DNA of 64,000 nt from positions 1-64,000 of the forward strand of contig NZ_CANRKH010000015.1 of assembly GCF_947631165.1 (NCBI RefSeq), read 5' to 3'. Origin of the DNA: an uncultured Dysosmobacter sp. (GTDB taxonomy: Bacteria; Bacillota; Clostridia; Oscillospirales; Oscillospiraceae). Below, piece after piece: positions 1 to 7,640 of this stretch (the stretch's first letter is position 1; every line of letters begins with the position of its first letter). The notes under the pieces were generated by a model. That model saw only the letters and a list, made by a program, of their open reading frames with translations. It was not told the origin of the DNA and made no database searches. Made by a program: the position numbers and the translations under genes.

Positions 1-77
1 TCTACCTGGGCTTCGACCCCAAGAAGATCAACATTTTCGACACCAACAGCGAAAACCTCATCAAGTACTGCATCTGA
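1..77 (+). CDS. C-terminal end of a sugar ABC transporter ATP-binding protein (partial)
   Basis: The window opens inside a reading frame that ends at TGA 75-77. The visible tail contains FDPKKINIFD, which resembles the C-terminal beta-barrel end of MsmK/UgpC-type ATPases that energise carbohydrate ABC importers (typical family ending FDPxKIHLFD). Only about 24 residues are present, so no Walker motifs can be seen. The gene lies 27 bases before a HAD gene and a PfkB kinase on the same strand, which fits a sugar uptake and phosphorylation cluster. The assignment rests on this short tail only. Confidence 0.6.
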   Translation, partial: YLGFDPKKINIFDTNSENLIKYCI

Positions 78-104
78 TAAAATTAAGATGGGAGAATATC
101 TGCT

Positions 105-881
105 ATGTTAACAACAGTTTTATTCGACATGGGTGGAACGCTTGAAAATATCTGGCATAATGAGAAAACCCAGCAGCAGGCACTCCAGCGTGTGTGGGAT
201 ACACTGCGGTTTCACGGTTTGGAGCCGGGAGTAGATTTTGTGCAGTTCCAGAGACTGGTCATGGCAGGCATACGAGACTATAAAAAATGGTGCGATATTG
301 GATTCCGCGAGAAAAAGCCTGAGGAGATCTGGCCGGAGTATTATTTGAGGGCATTTGATTTTGACCGGGATAAGCTGTATGGGATCTGTGAAGAACTGGC
401 CAATATGTGGGAATGTACGTATTTCCATCGTGAGCTTCGCACCGGCGTAAAAGAGATGCTGGAACAGCTGAAGGAGCGGGACTATCACATTGGTGTTATT
501 TCCAACAATGCCTCCCTCTATAATGTATTCAATGTTCTGGATGATTACGGAATACGGACGTATATGGAGGATGTAGAGGTATCCAGTATTACAGGCTATC
601 GGAAGCCGCATCCTGAGATTTTCCGTATTTCCATGCGGCAAATGCAGGAAAAACCGGAAAACTGCGTCTATGTGGGCGATACGCTGTCCAGAGATGTGAT
701 CGGCTCCAAAAGTTTTGGATTTGCCAAAGCTGTATACATCAAGTCATTTCTCTCGCCCCAAAAGGATGAGGGCGTGTCCTCTGATATTCGTCCAGATATT
801 GTTATTGAGGACATGGCAGCGCTGGTACCATGGTTAGACACGATAAATCCTGAAAAAGCTCTGAGACCATGCCGAATGTAA
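105..881 (+). CDS. HAD-superfamily hydrolase with atypical motif I
   Basis: 258-residue HAD-fold protein. Motif I at residues 7-13 reads FDMGGTL, so the nucleophile Asp is present but the usual second Asp (DxD) is Gly. Motif II is the VISNN segment near residue 130, and the C-terminal motif is YVGDTLSRDVIG near residue 195 with the preceding Lys in GYRKPHPE. The cap between residues 20 and 100 is helical, as in subfamily I. Loss of the DxD acid/base is known in HAD subgroups that are not ordinary phosphomonoesterases, so activity cannot be assumed. Its 3' end lies 17 bases before the kinase start, suggesting co-transcription. A sugar-phosphate substrate is a guess from the neighbours. Confidence 0.8.
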   Translation: MLTTVLFDMGGTLENIWHNEKTQQQALQRVWDTLRFHGLEPGVDFVQFQRLVMAGIRDYKKWCDIGFREKKPEEIWPEYYLRAFDFDRDKLYGICEELANMWECTYFHRELRTGVKEMLEQLKERDYHIGVISNNASLYNVFNVLDDYGIRTYMEDVEVSSITGYRKPHPEIFRISMRQMQEKPENCVYVGDTLSRDVIGSKSFGFAKAVYIKSFLSPQKDEGVSSDIRPDIVIEDMAALVPWLDTINPEKALRPCRM

Positions 882-898
882 AAGAGGGAGTGAATCGA

Positions 899-1789
899 AT
901 GAAAAGTTATGATACCTTTATCATAGGTGAGCTTTGCATCGACGAAGTCGTAGGTTTTGATGGGAGGAGTGAATGGTCTATAGGAGGCGCGGTCGTATAC
1001 GCCTCCTATTCCGCGTTGGCTGGTGGAAATCATACCGGTATTCTAATCAAGTCCAGCGCAAGGGATAAGATGATCCCATATGTCCTTCCTATCCATAACA
1101 ATGATATTTATTGGAGGGAGTCAGCCAGCGGGACGTCCTCCATTCGCAATGTTTTTTTGGATGAAAAACGTGAACGGCGCACTACAACGGCGCTTGCCCA
1201 AGGAGCGCAGATCACAGCGGCAGAGATCCCGGACGATGTGCAGGCAAAGGTTTTCCATCTCGCGGGTCTGATGAATGGCGATTATGAAAACGCTATCATT
1301 CCTCTGCTGGCCAAGCGCGGAAAAGTTGCCTTGGACATGCAATGCTATCTGCGGACACCAGATCCTTTGACCGGAGATATGGTGTATAGTGACTGGCCCT
1401 GCAAAAAGGAATTTTTCCCGTATATAACCTATTTAAAAACAGATGCCGCGGAGGCAGAGATCCTAACGGGTACAGCTGACCGCCGGGAAGCGGCTCGTTT
1501 GATGGTGGAGTGGGGCGTAAGAGAGGCACTTATAACCCATAATACAGAGGTGCTGGTGTATGACGGGAAAGATTATTATACCTGTCCGTTGAAACCCAGA
1601 GGGATGGATGGCCGGACGGGGCGGGGGGATACAACATTTTCCGCCTATATCACAGAACGGGAGCGTGCATCTATTCCTGAGGCGCTGGAGTATGCATCTG
1701 CGCTGGTCTCTCTGAAAATGGAGACACCAGGGCCTTTCAAGGGCAAGCGAAACGATGTGGAGAAATTTATTCGCGCGTATTACCGCTGA
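899..1789 (+). CDS. PfkB-family carbohydrate kinase
   Basis: 296-residue ribokinase-like sugar or nucleoside kinase. The N-terminal Gly-rich signature WSIGGAVVYAS (about residues 30-40) and the C-terminal catalytic motif GRTGRGDTTFSAY (about residues 240-252, catalytic Asp in GRGD) are both present. I chose ATG 899 over the upstream in-frame ATG at 869 because AGAGGGAG sits 8 bases before 899, whereas 869 lies inside the HAD gene. The protein presumably phosphorylates the sugar imported by the upstream ABC system. The substrate cannot be told from sequence. Codon use is less GC-rich than in genes after 3 kb. Confidence 0.85.
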   Translation: MKSYDTFIIGELCIDEVVGFDGRSEWSIGGAVVYASYSALAGGNHTGILIKSSARDKMIPYVLPIHNNDIYWRESASGTSSIRNVFLDEKRERRTTTALAQGAQITAAEIPDDVQAKVFHLAGLMNGDYENAIIPLLAKRGKVALDMQCYLRTPDPLTGDMVYSDWPCKKEFFPYITYLKTDAAEAEILTGTADRREAARLMVEWGVREALITHNTEVLVYDGKDYYTCPLKPRGMDGRTGRGDTTFSAYITERERASIPEALEYASALVSLKMETPGPFKGKRNDVEKFIRAYYR

Positions 1790-1806
1790 GGGCAGGACGC
1801 TCGAAC

Positions 1807-2679
1807 ATGAATGGACTTCATATTCTGCGCGTGGGCAGAGCCGACTGCACGGTGATACTTTTGGATACCCTGCAGGGCCGAAGAAGTATTGTGATAGATG
1901 CCGGTGGCTGCACTTATCAGGGAAGAACGCCGCTGCTGTCATTTTTGAAGGCAAACAGAGTCGGCAAAATTGATTTGGCAGTTTTGACACACCTTCACCA
2001 AGATCACTTTGGCGGTTTCTTTCAACTGATCGGTCAGATTCCAATTGAAAAGATGGCAGTTCCTTGTGGCGATCTGGTTTTTGACAAACGGGTCTACCCT
2101 CTGTTTGGGGATCGGGAATACTATAGAGAATATCACCAGATATTCTCTTATTTAGCGGATTGCAAAACGAAGCTCCTTTTTCCTGACGACTATGCAGGAA
2201 GGACATTTCAATTTGGAGAGTTTGGGCTGCGGTGCCTGTTTACCAAGGCGTCCACGCAGATGGAATCCGTCCTCTGCGCAAAACTTCTTTGTCGGAGGGG
2301 GCTAAGCGATAGCGAGATCGCAGAGCTTTTGGAGAGGCATAAGCAAGCCTGCAACGCAGACAGCAGCATCTGGGGCCTATGGCACGGCGGAGAGGACGTC
2401 GCACTGTTGAGCGGCGACAGCACCGATGACAATATGCGGAGGATACTCGATCAAACCGGGACGCTTCGTCCTATCGTACAAAAGCTTTCACATCATGGCC
2501 TTGGCGACGGATATTTTTCCATGGAGACACAGGCGCGCCTTTCTCCGAAAATATTGGTGGTAAGCACAGATCCTTTACATTGTGATGAGACGGTGAAGAA
2601 ACGAATTTCCGCTCTGTCCAAGGCCGGGAATTCCAAGCTGTATTACACCTGTCAGGGAGATTTCTCGTATGTGTTTTAA
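1807..2679 (+). CDS. MBL-fold metallohydrolase, ComEC-like (standalone)
   Basis: 290-residue metallo-beta-lactamase-fold protein. The metal-binding motif THLHQDHFGG (HxHxDH) is near residue 60, a second metal Asp lies in LLSGDSTDD, and the later His pair is in KLSHHGLGDGY near residue 225. This arrangement matches the soluble hydrolase domain of ComEC/Rec2, but there is no membrane region. It follows the PfkB gene by 17 bases. Possible roles include a lactonase or phosphodiesterase in the same pathway. A second, longer relative lies at 5068-6072, so the two clusters use a similar enzyme type. Confidence 0.8.
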   Translation: MNGLHILRVGRADCTVILLDTLQGRRSIVIDAGGCTYQGRTPLLSFLKANRVGKIDLAVLTHLHQDHFGGFFQLIGQIPIEKMAVPCGDLVFDKRVYPLFGDREYYREYHQIFSYLADCKTKLLFPDDYAGRTFQFGEFGLRCLFTKASTQMESVLCAKLLCRRGLSDSEIAELLERHKQACNADSSIWGLWHGGEDVALLSGDSTDDNMRRILDQTGTLRPIVQKLSHHGLGDGYFSMETQARLSPKILVVSTDPLHCDETVKKRISALSKAGNSKLYYTCQGDFSYVF

Positions 2680-2712
2680 ACATGTATAAAAAATCATTTT
2701 GGAGCAGGACAG

Positions 2713-2755
2713 CAAAGGACAGGCGGGAAACATTTCGTTTCCCATCTGTCCTTTG
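2713..2755 (+). terminator. Stem-loop after the HAD/PfkB/MBL cluster
   Basis: A long interrupted inverted repeat, AAAGGACAG...GGGAAAC / GTTTCCC...CTGTCCTTT, begins 33 bases after the MBL stop. The stem is strong but the downstream T-run is only TTTG, so it may be a transcript-end hairpin rather than a fully canonical intrinsic terminator. The rest of 2756-2945 shows no convincing gene. Confidence 0.6.
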
Positions 2756-2945
2756 AACTTGTTCCATGTACAAAGATACCTTAGAATCCCGCCTTTCTGC
2801 ATGGAAATATGTTTTCGGATTTCCACAAGATCAGCAACATGCAAAGTCCGGTGAGTTTGCACGCTATATTGTGGTGGACAAGGCGCTTTTCAAATCATCC
2901 GCCCTCTCTGTTCCGCGGCTTTGAAAATGGGAAGCAATACCTCTC

Positions 2946-2974
2946 TTGCGCTTTCCCCCTTTTTTTGTTATACT
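2946..2974 (+). promoter_or_regulatory. Promoter for the SDR gene
   Basis: TTGCGC, a 17-base spacer and TATACT lie about 30 bases before the SDR start, which is preceded by GAAAGGGGAGA as ribosome site. Spacing and -10 box fit a vegetative sigma factor promoter. Confidence 0.6.
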
Positions 2975-3003
2975 GCCCACAATGAGAAAGGGGAGAGCTC
3001 CGT

Positions 3004-3738
3004 ATGGAACAAGTCGCTTTAGTTACCGGCGCATCCCGCGGGATCGGCCGTGCCATTGCCGCCGAGCTGGCGGCGGAGGGCTGGGCCGTCTGCGTCAACT
3101 ATCTGGAACAGCGTGCGGCGGCGGAAGATCTTGTGCACCGCCTGCGGACCGATGGCTGCGCGGCCATCGCCGTTCAGGCGGACGTGGCGGACCGGCAGGC
3201 GGTAAGATCCATGGTCCGCCTTGCCGAAGCGGAGCTAGGACCCGTGGAGCTGCTGGTGAACAACGCGGGCATCTCCCAGTACGGTCTGTTTCAGGACACC
3301 GGCGACGAACTGTGGGACCGTTTGCTGGCAGTGAACCTCACTGGCGCCCGAAACGCCGCCATGGCCGTTCTTCCTCACATGCTGGCGGAAAAACGGGGCT
3401 GCATCATCAACATTTCCTCCATTTGGGGCCTGCGGGGCGCTAGCTGCGAGGTGGCCTACGCCTGCTCCAAGGCGGGCATCGTGGGCCTGACCCGTTCCCT
3501 GGCGCTGGAGTTGGCGCCCTCCGGCATCCGGGTGAACTGCGTGGCCCCCGGCTGCATCGAAACGGACATGATGCGGACCCTGGGGGAAGAGACCCGGGCC
3601 ATGCTGGTGGAGGAGACTCCTCTGGGCCGTCTGGGGACCCCGGAGGACATTGCCCACGCGGTGGCCTTTCTGGCCTCGGACCGCGCCTCCTTCATCACCG
3701 GTCAGGTGCTGGGCGCCGAAGGCGGCTTCATCGTCTGA
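3004..3738 (+). CDS. SDR-family NAD(P)-dependent oxidoreductase (FabG-like)
   Basis: 244-residue classical short-chain dehydrogenase. The cofactor motif VTGASRGIG is at residues 6-15, NNAG near 80-83, the catalytic Ser in INISS near 138 and the YACSK catalytic Tyr/Lys pair near 152-156. The closing segment ITGQVLGAEGG is typical of FabG-like enzymes. Length matches FabG (about 245). It is not in a fatty-acid operon: it stands alone between a promoter and the LacI gene, so a sugar or polyol dehydrogenase is as likely as 3-oxoacyl-ACP reductase. Confidence 0.85.
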   Translation: MEQVALVTGASRGIGRAIAAELAAEGWAVCVNYLEQRAAAEDLVHRLRTDGCAAIAVQADVADRQAVRSMVRLAEAELGPVELLVNNAGISQYGLFQDTGDELWDRLLAVNLTGARNAAMAVLPHMLAEKRGCIINISSIWGLRGASCEVAYACSKAGIVGLTRSLALELAPSGIRVNCVAPGCIETDMMRTLGEETRAMLVEETPLGRLGTPEDIAHAVAFLASDRASFITGQVLGAEGGFIV

Positions 3739-3837
3739 GGCGGCATGCGGTCCCCCGCGGATCTTTAGGGATTTTACCCAAAAACGCCGCCGCATCTTGA
3801 TGAGACAGCTAAATTTTTTGAAAAAGCCGGGAAATGC

Positions 3838-3866
3838 TTGACAAGCACGGAAAATTTTTGTATAAA
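3838..3866 (+). promoter_or_regulatory. Near-consensus promoter of the LacI gene
   Basis: TTGACA (3838-3843), a 17-base spacer and TATAAA (3861-3866). Predicted transcription start is about 3873, placing the palindromic operator at 3877-3888 directly over the initially transcribed bases. Confidence 0.8.
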
Positions 3867-3876
3867 GTAATTAAAT

Positions 3877-3888
3877 GAGAACGTTCTC
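3877..3888 (+). promoter_or_regulatory. LacI-type operator 1 (perfect palindrome)
   Basis: GAGAACGTTCTC is a perfect 12-base palindrome with the central CG typical of LacI/GalR-family operators. It lies just downstream of the -10 box, where repressor binding would block initiation. Confidence 0.75.
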
Positions 3889-3957
3889 TTTTCTGCTCGC
3901 TTGCTTGTGTTATTGTCAAATAGCCCGCTTTCGGGTCCTTTTTTTAACACAGCGTGA

Positions 3958-3971
3958 TGAGAACGTGCTCA
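3958..3971 (+). promoter_or_regulatory. LacI-type operator 2, next to the lacI ribosome site
   Basis: TGAGAACGTGCTCA repeats operator 1 with one central change. It ends 3 bases before the GGAGGA ribosome site, about 80 bases from operator 1. Two copies suggest autoregulation, possibly by looping or a roadblock. Confidence 0.7.
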
Positions 3972-3986
3972 TTTGGAGGAGATCAC

Positions 3987-4982
3987 ATGGCCGCAACGAT
4001 TTTAGACGTCGCAAAGCTCTGCGGATATTCCAAGACGACGGTATCCCGCGCGTTTGCCAGCCCGGAGCTGGTAACGGAAAAGACCCGGGAGAAGATCTAC
4101 CGGGCTGCCAAAGCCCTGAACTACACGCCGGACGCCATTGCCCGCGCCATGGTGCGGGGGAGAACCGACAACATCGGCTTCATTATTTATGAAAAGCAGT
4201 ATCCCGTCGTCCTAAATCCTTTTTACTCCCCGATTTTTGAAAGCGTGCTGCAAACGTGTAGCCAAAAGGGATACAGTCTGTTTATCTCCTCGGACCGGGA
4301 GCTGCGGCTGCCCAATGGGCAGGCCTGTGTGAAAAAACAGATGGACGGCGTCATTCTGGCGGGCCACTCTGATGAACAGATCGTTACGGATCTGCGCCGG
4401 CAGAACATGCCGGTGGTGCTGCTGAACAATGCGCTGGATATGGAGGACCTCCTCTGCGTTACCACGGACCAATACGGCGGCGCTGCGCTGGCGGTGGAGC
4501 ATCTGGTGGAGCGCGGACACCGGCGGATCGGGCTTTTGGCCGGCAACTTCTCTCCCCACGTCTACCTCTCCCGTTACAGCGGATACTGCGATGTGCTGCA
4601 AAAACACGGCCTGAAGATAGACGGCCGTCTGATCCGCTCCATTGAACCTACCGTAGAGCAGGCTATCGCGGGGGCGGCGGAGCTGCTGTCTATGGAGGAC
4701 CGGCCCACGGCGCTGTTCTGCACCAATGACACCATTGCTATCGGCGCTATGAAGGCCGCTATCCGGGCGGGCCTGCGGATCCCGGCCGACCTTGCTATCG
4801 TGGGATATGACGACAGTGAGAACAGCCGGATGATCGAGCCGGAGCTGACCACCGTGCGGGTCGACAAGACCGCCATGGGCGCTATCGCCGCGGAGCATCT
4901 CATTGCCCAGATCGAGGGCGAGCCACCTCGCAAAGAGGTGATCCAGACCGCCGTGGAGCTGGTGGTCCGGGAGACCACCTGA
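3987..4982 (+). CDS. LacI-family transcriptional regulator
   Basis: 331-residue regulator. The N-terminal helix-turn-helix is ILDVAKLCGYSKTTVSRAF (residues 4-22), followed by the hinge-type segment and a periplasmic-binding-protein-like ligand domain (about 60-325) ending in TTVRVDKTAMG and EHLIAQIEG. ATG 3987 is chosen because TTTGGAGGAG lies 6 bases upstream; the track start at 3954 would run through an operator. Downstream on the same strand are an MBL hydrolase and TctCBA, so it probably represses uptake and processing of a carboxylate. Two operator copies upstream indicate autoregulation. The inducer is unknown. Confidence 0.9.
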   Translation: MAATILDVAKLCGYSKTTVSRAFASPELVTEKTREKIYRAAKALNYTPDAIARAMVRGRTDNIGFIIYEKQYPVVLNPFYSPIFESVLQTCSQKGYSLFISSDRELRLPNGQACVKKQMDGVILAGHSDEQIVTDLRRQNMPVVLLNNALDMEDLLCVTTDQYGGAALAVEHLVERGHRRIGLLAGNFSPHVYLSRYSGYCDVLQKHGLKIDGRLIRSIEPTVEQAIAGAAELLSMEDRPTALFCTNDTIAIGAMKAAIRAGLRIPADLAIVGYDDSENSRMIEPELTTVRVDKTAMGAIAAEHLIAQIEGEPPRKEVIQTAVELVVRETT

Positions 4983-5067
4983 GGCAGGCGCATTTTACAG
5001 GCGTTTTACCAGCCTGCGATAGCGAGATTTACAGGAAACGACATAAACTGAGAAAGGAGAGGATGCC

Positions 5068-6072
5068 ATGCGGGTCACGTTTATCAACGTCGGCTATGGG
5101 GACGCCGTCTTATTTCAGGCGGAGAGCGGCTACACTGCTTTGCTGGACGGCGGAAGTGCTCTGCCGGCGGAATTTGCTGGAGACCCCTATCGCATTCCCG
5201 CCGCAGAGTACTTGAAGTCCCAGGGGATCAGCCATATCGACGACCTAATGATCTCCCACATCCACGAGGATCACGTCTGCGGCCTGGAGCCGATCCTGGA
5301 GCAGACCACCGTAGGCAGGCTTTTTGTGCCTTACCCGACGGAGCCGTTTCTGGGGGGGCAGGAGCTGCATCCAGGCCCCCAGGCGCCCCGCAGCGTACCG
5401 CTGTACACCAATGCTCTCAACGCCTATCGCCGCATCCTGCTGCGGGCCGTGGACCAGTCCGTCCCGGTGACGGTCCTTCATGCTGGAGATGCTCTGGAAC
5501 TGACTGAGGGGCTGACAGTGCGGGTCCTGGCTCCCAAGCCCGCTTCTATCCAGAGCTATATAGAGCTGGTGGAGAATGCCTACAAGACGGTTGGCGGCCC
5601 GGACCGGACCACTGCGCTGCTGGGCCAATTGGACGGCATGTCGAACCACACCAGCTTGCTGCTGCGGTTTGAGCTGGAACAGACGGTGCTGCTGGCGGCA
5701 GCGGACAGCTGTCCCCGCCAGTGGAATGAGGTCCCTGATTTTTTGCTCGAAAATGTGAACGTTCTCAAATTACCGCATCACGGGCAAATCGACTCGATCA
5801 GCGAACATTTTATGGCAAAAATGCCCCTTTCCCATGTGATCACCACCGCCTCTTCCGACCGGCGGTACAACAGCGCCAACCCGGCGGTGTATGAGCGGCT
5901 GAGCGCCATGGCCCCAGCGGGAAGGGCCCCCAGCTTTCTGTTTACGGACGAGCGGGAATATCCGCCCTACTTCTCCCAGCCTGAAGGTTTTCAGGCCATC
6001 ACTCTTGTAATGGATTCCGGCGGGATACGGACGGAATTTATTAAAATCAATAAAAAGGAGAATTCAAGATGA
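5068..6072 (+). CDS. MBL-fold metallohydrolase, ComEC-like, linked to TctCBA
   Basis: 334-residue MBL-fold protein. It starts VTFINVGYGDAVLFQ with the LLDGG strand, has HxHxDH in SHIHEDHVCG near residue 70, the metal Asp in LAAADS near 210, and KLPHHGQ near 233. There are no membrane segments or signal peptide, so it is cytoplasmic. Its stop codon overlaps the start of tctC (ATGA-type overlap of 4 bases), showing it belongs to the transporter operon. Inference: it hydrolyses the imported substrate, for example a lactone or ester. It is longer than the MBL protein at 1807-2679 but of the same general type. Confidence 0.85.
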   Translation: MRVTFINVGYGDAVLFQAESGYTALLDGGSALPAEFAGDPYRIPAAEYLKSQGISHIDDLMISHIHEDHVCGLEPILEQTTVGRLFVPYPTEPFLGGQELHPGPQAPRSVPLYTNALNAYRRILLRAVDQSVPVTVLHAGDALELTEGLTVRVLAPKPASIQSYIELVENAYKTVGGPDRTTALLGQLDGMSNHTSLLLRFELEQTVLLAAADSCPRQWNEVPDFLLENVNVLKLPHHGQIDSISEHFMAKMPLSHVITTASSDRRYNSANPAVYERLSAMAPAGRAPSFLFTDEREYPPYFSQPEGFQAITLVMDSGGIRTEFIKINKKENSR

Positions 6073-7085
6073 AAAAGCTACTGTCTCTGCTCCTCGCACT
6101 CGTCATGGTCATGAGTCTGGCTGCCTGCGGTGCTAAGGAGACCCCCGCACCTGATAAGGAAGAGTCTAAGACTGAGGCCCCTGCGGAAAAGCCTGCTTCC
6201 AACTGGCCTGAGAAGGAGATCACCATTATCCAGCCCTGGAGCCTGGGCGGCGGCCCTGACGTGATAACCCGTCAGATCGCCTCTTACAGCGACAAGATCC
6301 TGGGCGTTCCCATGATCGTGGAGAACCACACCGGCGGCTCCGGCACCATCGGCATGCACGACTTCCTGGACGCCGAGGACGACGGATATACCCTGTTCTG
6401 CTGCAACGGCCCCCTGTTTTCTCTGACTCCCAGCTTCATCGATGTGGATTACACCATTGAAGACATCACTCCGCTGGTGGGCATCCGCATCACCGAGTTC
6501 GTCATCCTGACCAACGCCTCCAGCAACATCACCAACATCCAGGAGCTGGTGGATTACGCCAACGCCGGCCACACCATCAAGTACGCCACCACCGGCGGCC
6601 CCGGCAACGACAGCTACACCATGATCTCCGCCCTGTTCGCTATCCTGGACATCCCCTGCGAAGCTGTTCCCTATGACGGCGGCCAGGAGGCCATCAACGC
6701 CCTGGTGGGCGGCCATGTGGACGTAGCCATCGGTTCTCCCCCGACCTATCGTGACTATGTCATCAACGGCGAACTGAACTGCCTTGGCACCTTTATCCCC
6801 GAGGGCCTGGACGTGGAAGGCATCGGCCATATCGATTCCTTCAAGGACCAGGGCATCGACGTGGAGTTCACCGGTATGGACTACTTTGCCGTTCGTTCCA
6901 CTGTGGACGCTGAGAAGCAGGAGATCCTCCGTGACTTCGTGCTGCAGGTCTACGCCGACCCCGAGTTCCAGGAGTTCATGAAGGGCATGGGCATGGCAGC
7001 TTGGGACTCTGACGGCGAGCAGATCTTGGACATGGTCGCCTCCCAGACCGAAGCTATGACCAAGTACATCCCCCTGGTGCAGTGA
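6069..7085 (+). CDS. tctC: TctC/Bug-family substrate-binding lipoprotein
   Basis: 338-residue extracytoplasmic solute receptor of the tripartite tricarboxylate transporter (TTT) family. The N-terminus MKKLLSLLLALVMVMSLAAC is a lipoprotein signal with the lipobox Cys at residue 20, followed by an acidic/Pro linker to about residue 45. The mature domain begins WPEKEITIIQPWSLGGGPD and contains the typical PGNDSYTM and YDGGQEAINALVGGHVD segments. It overlaps the MBL gene upstream and is followed by TctB and TctA. Bug proteins bind small carboxylates; the exact ligand is not evident. Confidence 0.9.
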   Translation: MKKLLSLLLALVMVMSLAACGAKETPAPDKEESKTEAPAEKPASNWPEKEITIIQPWSLGGGPDVITRQIASYSDKILGVPMIVENHTGGSGTIGMHDFLDAEDDGYTLFCCNGPLFSLTPSFIDVDYTIEDITPLVGIRITEFVILTNASSNITNIQELVDYANAGHTIKYATTGGPGNDSYTMISALFAILDIPCEAVPYDGGQEAINALVGGHVDVAIGSPPTYRDYVINGELNCLGTFIPEGLDVEGIGHIDSFKDQGIDVEFTGMDYFAVRSTVDAEKQEILRDFVLQVYADPEFQEFMKGMGMAAWDSDGEQILDMVASQTEAMTKYIPLVQ

Positions 7086-7154
7086 TCTATCGGCGCCCCG
7101 TGCCTGCCCTTGCGGCATGGGGCGCCTCCACTCTCAAACACGAGGTACGCCATT

Positions 7155-7619
7155 ATGAAGATAAAATATAATTCTGAGATCATATCCGGCGCTATCTTTT
7201 CCATCGTCGGCGCCATTCTGTGGGTCCTGATCCCCACGCAGATCAAGACCATGGAGAAATCAGCCATCAACGCCCAGACCCTTCCCAAAATCGCTATCGG
7301 TGGAATGTTTATCTTCGCCGTGGGCCTTTTGTTGGAGGGTATCTTCGCAAGAGAGAAAAAAGAACTGGTGGTCACGAAGGAGAGCTTCCGCTCCGTGGGC
7401 TTTAAGAAGGAAATGCGCTCCATCCTGTATGCACTGTTCCTGGTGGCATATTGCTTCATGGTCCAGCCCTTGGGCTTTGTGGTCTCCACGGTGATCCTGG
7501 TGCTGGCCATCATGCTCTATTACGGCGCCCGCAAATGGTACTACTACGCCATCCCCCTGGCGATGGTGGGCATCGTGTACTATGTGTTCCGGGTCATGCT
7601 CCACGTTTCGCTGCCCTGA
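7155..7619 (+). CDS. tctB: TctB-family small membrane subunit
   Basis: 154-residue protein with about four hydrophobic segments (residues 10-30, 45-63, 92-110 and 115-150), the size and layout of the small TTT permease subunit. ATG 7155 is preferred to the track start at 7110 because ACGAGG lies 8 bases upstream and the extra N-terminal residues are not hydrophobic. It lies between tctC and tctA with a 21-base gap to the latter. Sequence in this family is poorly conserved, so the call relies strongly on context. Confidence 0.85.
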   Translation: MKIKYNSEIISGAIFSIVGAILWVLIPTQIKTMEKSAINAQTLPKIAIGGMFIFAVGLLLEGIFAREKKELVVTKESFRSVGFKKEMRSILYALFLVAYCFMVQPLGFVVSTVILVLAIMLYYGARKWYYYAIPLAMVGIVYYVFRVMLHVSLP

Positions 7620-7640
7620 CGATCAGAAAGGAGAACGCAT

